Source: Kiloniella laminariae DSM 19542
Lineage (GTDB): Bacteria; Pseudomonadota; Alphaproteobacteria; Kiloniellales; Kiloniellaceae
Assembly (NCBI RefSeq): GCF_000374005.1
Contig: NZ_KB893141.1
Span: 266 to 52,416, forward strand
Direction: 5' to 3'
Length of the DNA: 52,151 nt
This document shows positions 51,970 through 52,151 of this stretch, one piece after another. Made by a program: the position numbers and the translations under genes. The notes beneath the pieces were generated by a model. It searched no databases. It had not been told where the DNA came from and was given only the letters and a program-made list of their open reading frames with translations. Every line of letters begins with the position of its first letter. Positions within the stretch are counted from its first letter, which is position 1.

Positions 51970-52151
51970 GAGACCTCAGCAAAACTCTGACCTTTCCCTA
52001 GACTGATTGATTAAGTATTTTTTGGCTATGAAACAAAGCTTCAAAACACAACCCGCCCTTTTCGCGACACATGAGCTTTTGGACCACCCAGCGCTGAACG
52101 CGCTTGAGGGTATAGAAGGTTTGATCAACTGGAACGCGCTGGAGCCGTTGT
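51970..52151 (+). mobile_element. Probable left end of an IS5-like insertion sequence (partial)
   Basis: GAGACCTCAGCAAAACTCTG (51970-51989) resembles the GAGACCTTTGCAAAA-type terminal repeat of IS5-group elements, and the transposase-like frame begins 58 bp inside it, the usual distance. The right end is beyond the window, so the inverted repeat cannot be matched. Confidence 0.45.
52028..52151 (+). CDS. IS5-like transposase, N-terminal part
   Basis: Forty-one codons before the window ends: MKQSFKTQPALFATHELLD, then HPALNALEGIEGLINWNALEPL. The 'Ala-Leu-x-x-(I/L)-x-x-L-I-x-W-x-x-(L/I)-x-P' pattern is the N-terminal helix of IS5-family DDE transposases. The catalytic domain is not in view. No clear ribosome site, as is common for transposases. 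Confidence 0.58.
   Translation, partial: MKQSFKTQPALFATHELLDHPALNALEGIEGLINWNALEPL

Noticed and set aside
51687-52001. 104-codon frame between the tRNA and the insertion sequence
   Set aside because: It has a TTG start, no ribosome site and no recognisable domain, and it runs into the probable IS terminal repeat.
1-52151. CRISPR array, prophage or plasmid origin
   Set aside because: No regularly spaced 24-40 bp repeats, phage structural genes, or replication and partition genes were seen.

Overview
The window looks like chromosomal DNA of a free-living, probably marine, alphaproteobacterium (Rhodospirillales/Kiloniellales/Sneathiellales-like; the genus cannot be fixed from this sequence). 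The clues are an alphaproteobacterial-type Fpr, an RpoE/ChrR-type sigma/anti-sigma pair, the corrinoid + DUF1638 + PF13769 + MTHFR neighbourhood, a YcgN cysteine-cluster protein, PimC/PimD-like acyl-CoA dehydrogenases and moderate GC. Most of the window is ordinary core and accessory metabolism. There is one tRNA, one pseudogene and one likely insertion-sequence edge at the right end. I see no CRISPR array, prophage or plasmid origin. TTG starts with good Shine-Dalgarno sequences recur.

Layout. (1) 1-3.2 kb, minus: a one-carbon operon of corrinoid protein, DUF1638, PF13769 protein, methylenetetrahydrofolate reductase and a pterin-binding methyltransferase (cut by the window edge). It would move methyl groups from a corrinoid onto tetrahydrofolate and oxidise them; the formate-THF ligase at 23.5 kb could complete that route. 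(2) 3.4-7.5 kb: a membrane histidine kinase with a LOV-like but cysteine-less PAS domain, and an EEP-family phosphoesterase. (3) 7.6-19.2 kb: regulator/target pairs (three LysR genes, each divergent from a transporter or a glutathione-transferase gene; one TetR gene divergent from a VOC gene with two palindromic operators), plus a ZntB-type transporter, Fpr and a DUF899 protein. (4) 19.4-26.7 kb: iron-sulfur proteins, a glutamine amidotransferase, TrkH, a strongly codon-biased fhs gene, two tandem paralogous membrane proteins and a DUF1415 protein. (5) 26.7-35.4 kb: SLC13/TrkA-C permease, dCMP-deaminase-like protein, Tat-exported nitroreductase-like protein, chrB-chrA chromate module, hutI with a HutC-type operator, DUF983 and pentapeptide-repeat proteins. 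(6) 35.8-41.6 kb: response regulator, PilZ protein, MFS permease, an orphan ABC permease with a lipobox-like N-terminus, and a convergent anti-sigma/sigma pair. (7) 41.8-46.1 kb: an acyl-CoA oxidation operon. (8) 46.1-52.2 kb: a broken small gene, a soluble histidine kinase, MarC, small zinc or cupin proteins, tRNA-Thr and a probable IS5-like end.

The most unusual items are the ChrR-like anti-sigma factor, which keeps the sigma-binding zinc motif but has lost the metal ligands of its cupin domain and lies tail-to-tail with its sigma gene; the cysteine-less LOV kinase; the poorly understood PF13769/DUF1638 proteins inside a corrinoid C1 operon; the small pseudogene at 46.1 kb; and several well-defined operators (TetR, HutC-type, an orphan 20-bp palindrome, a 49-bp dyad).
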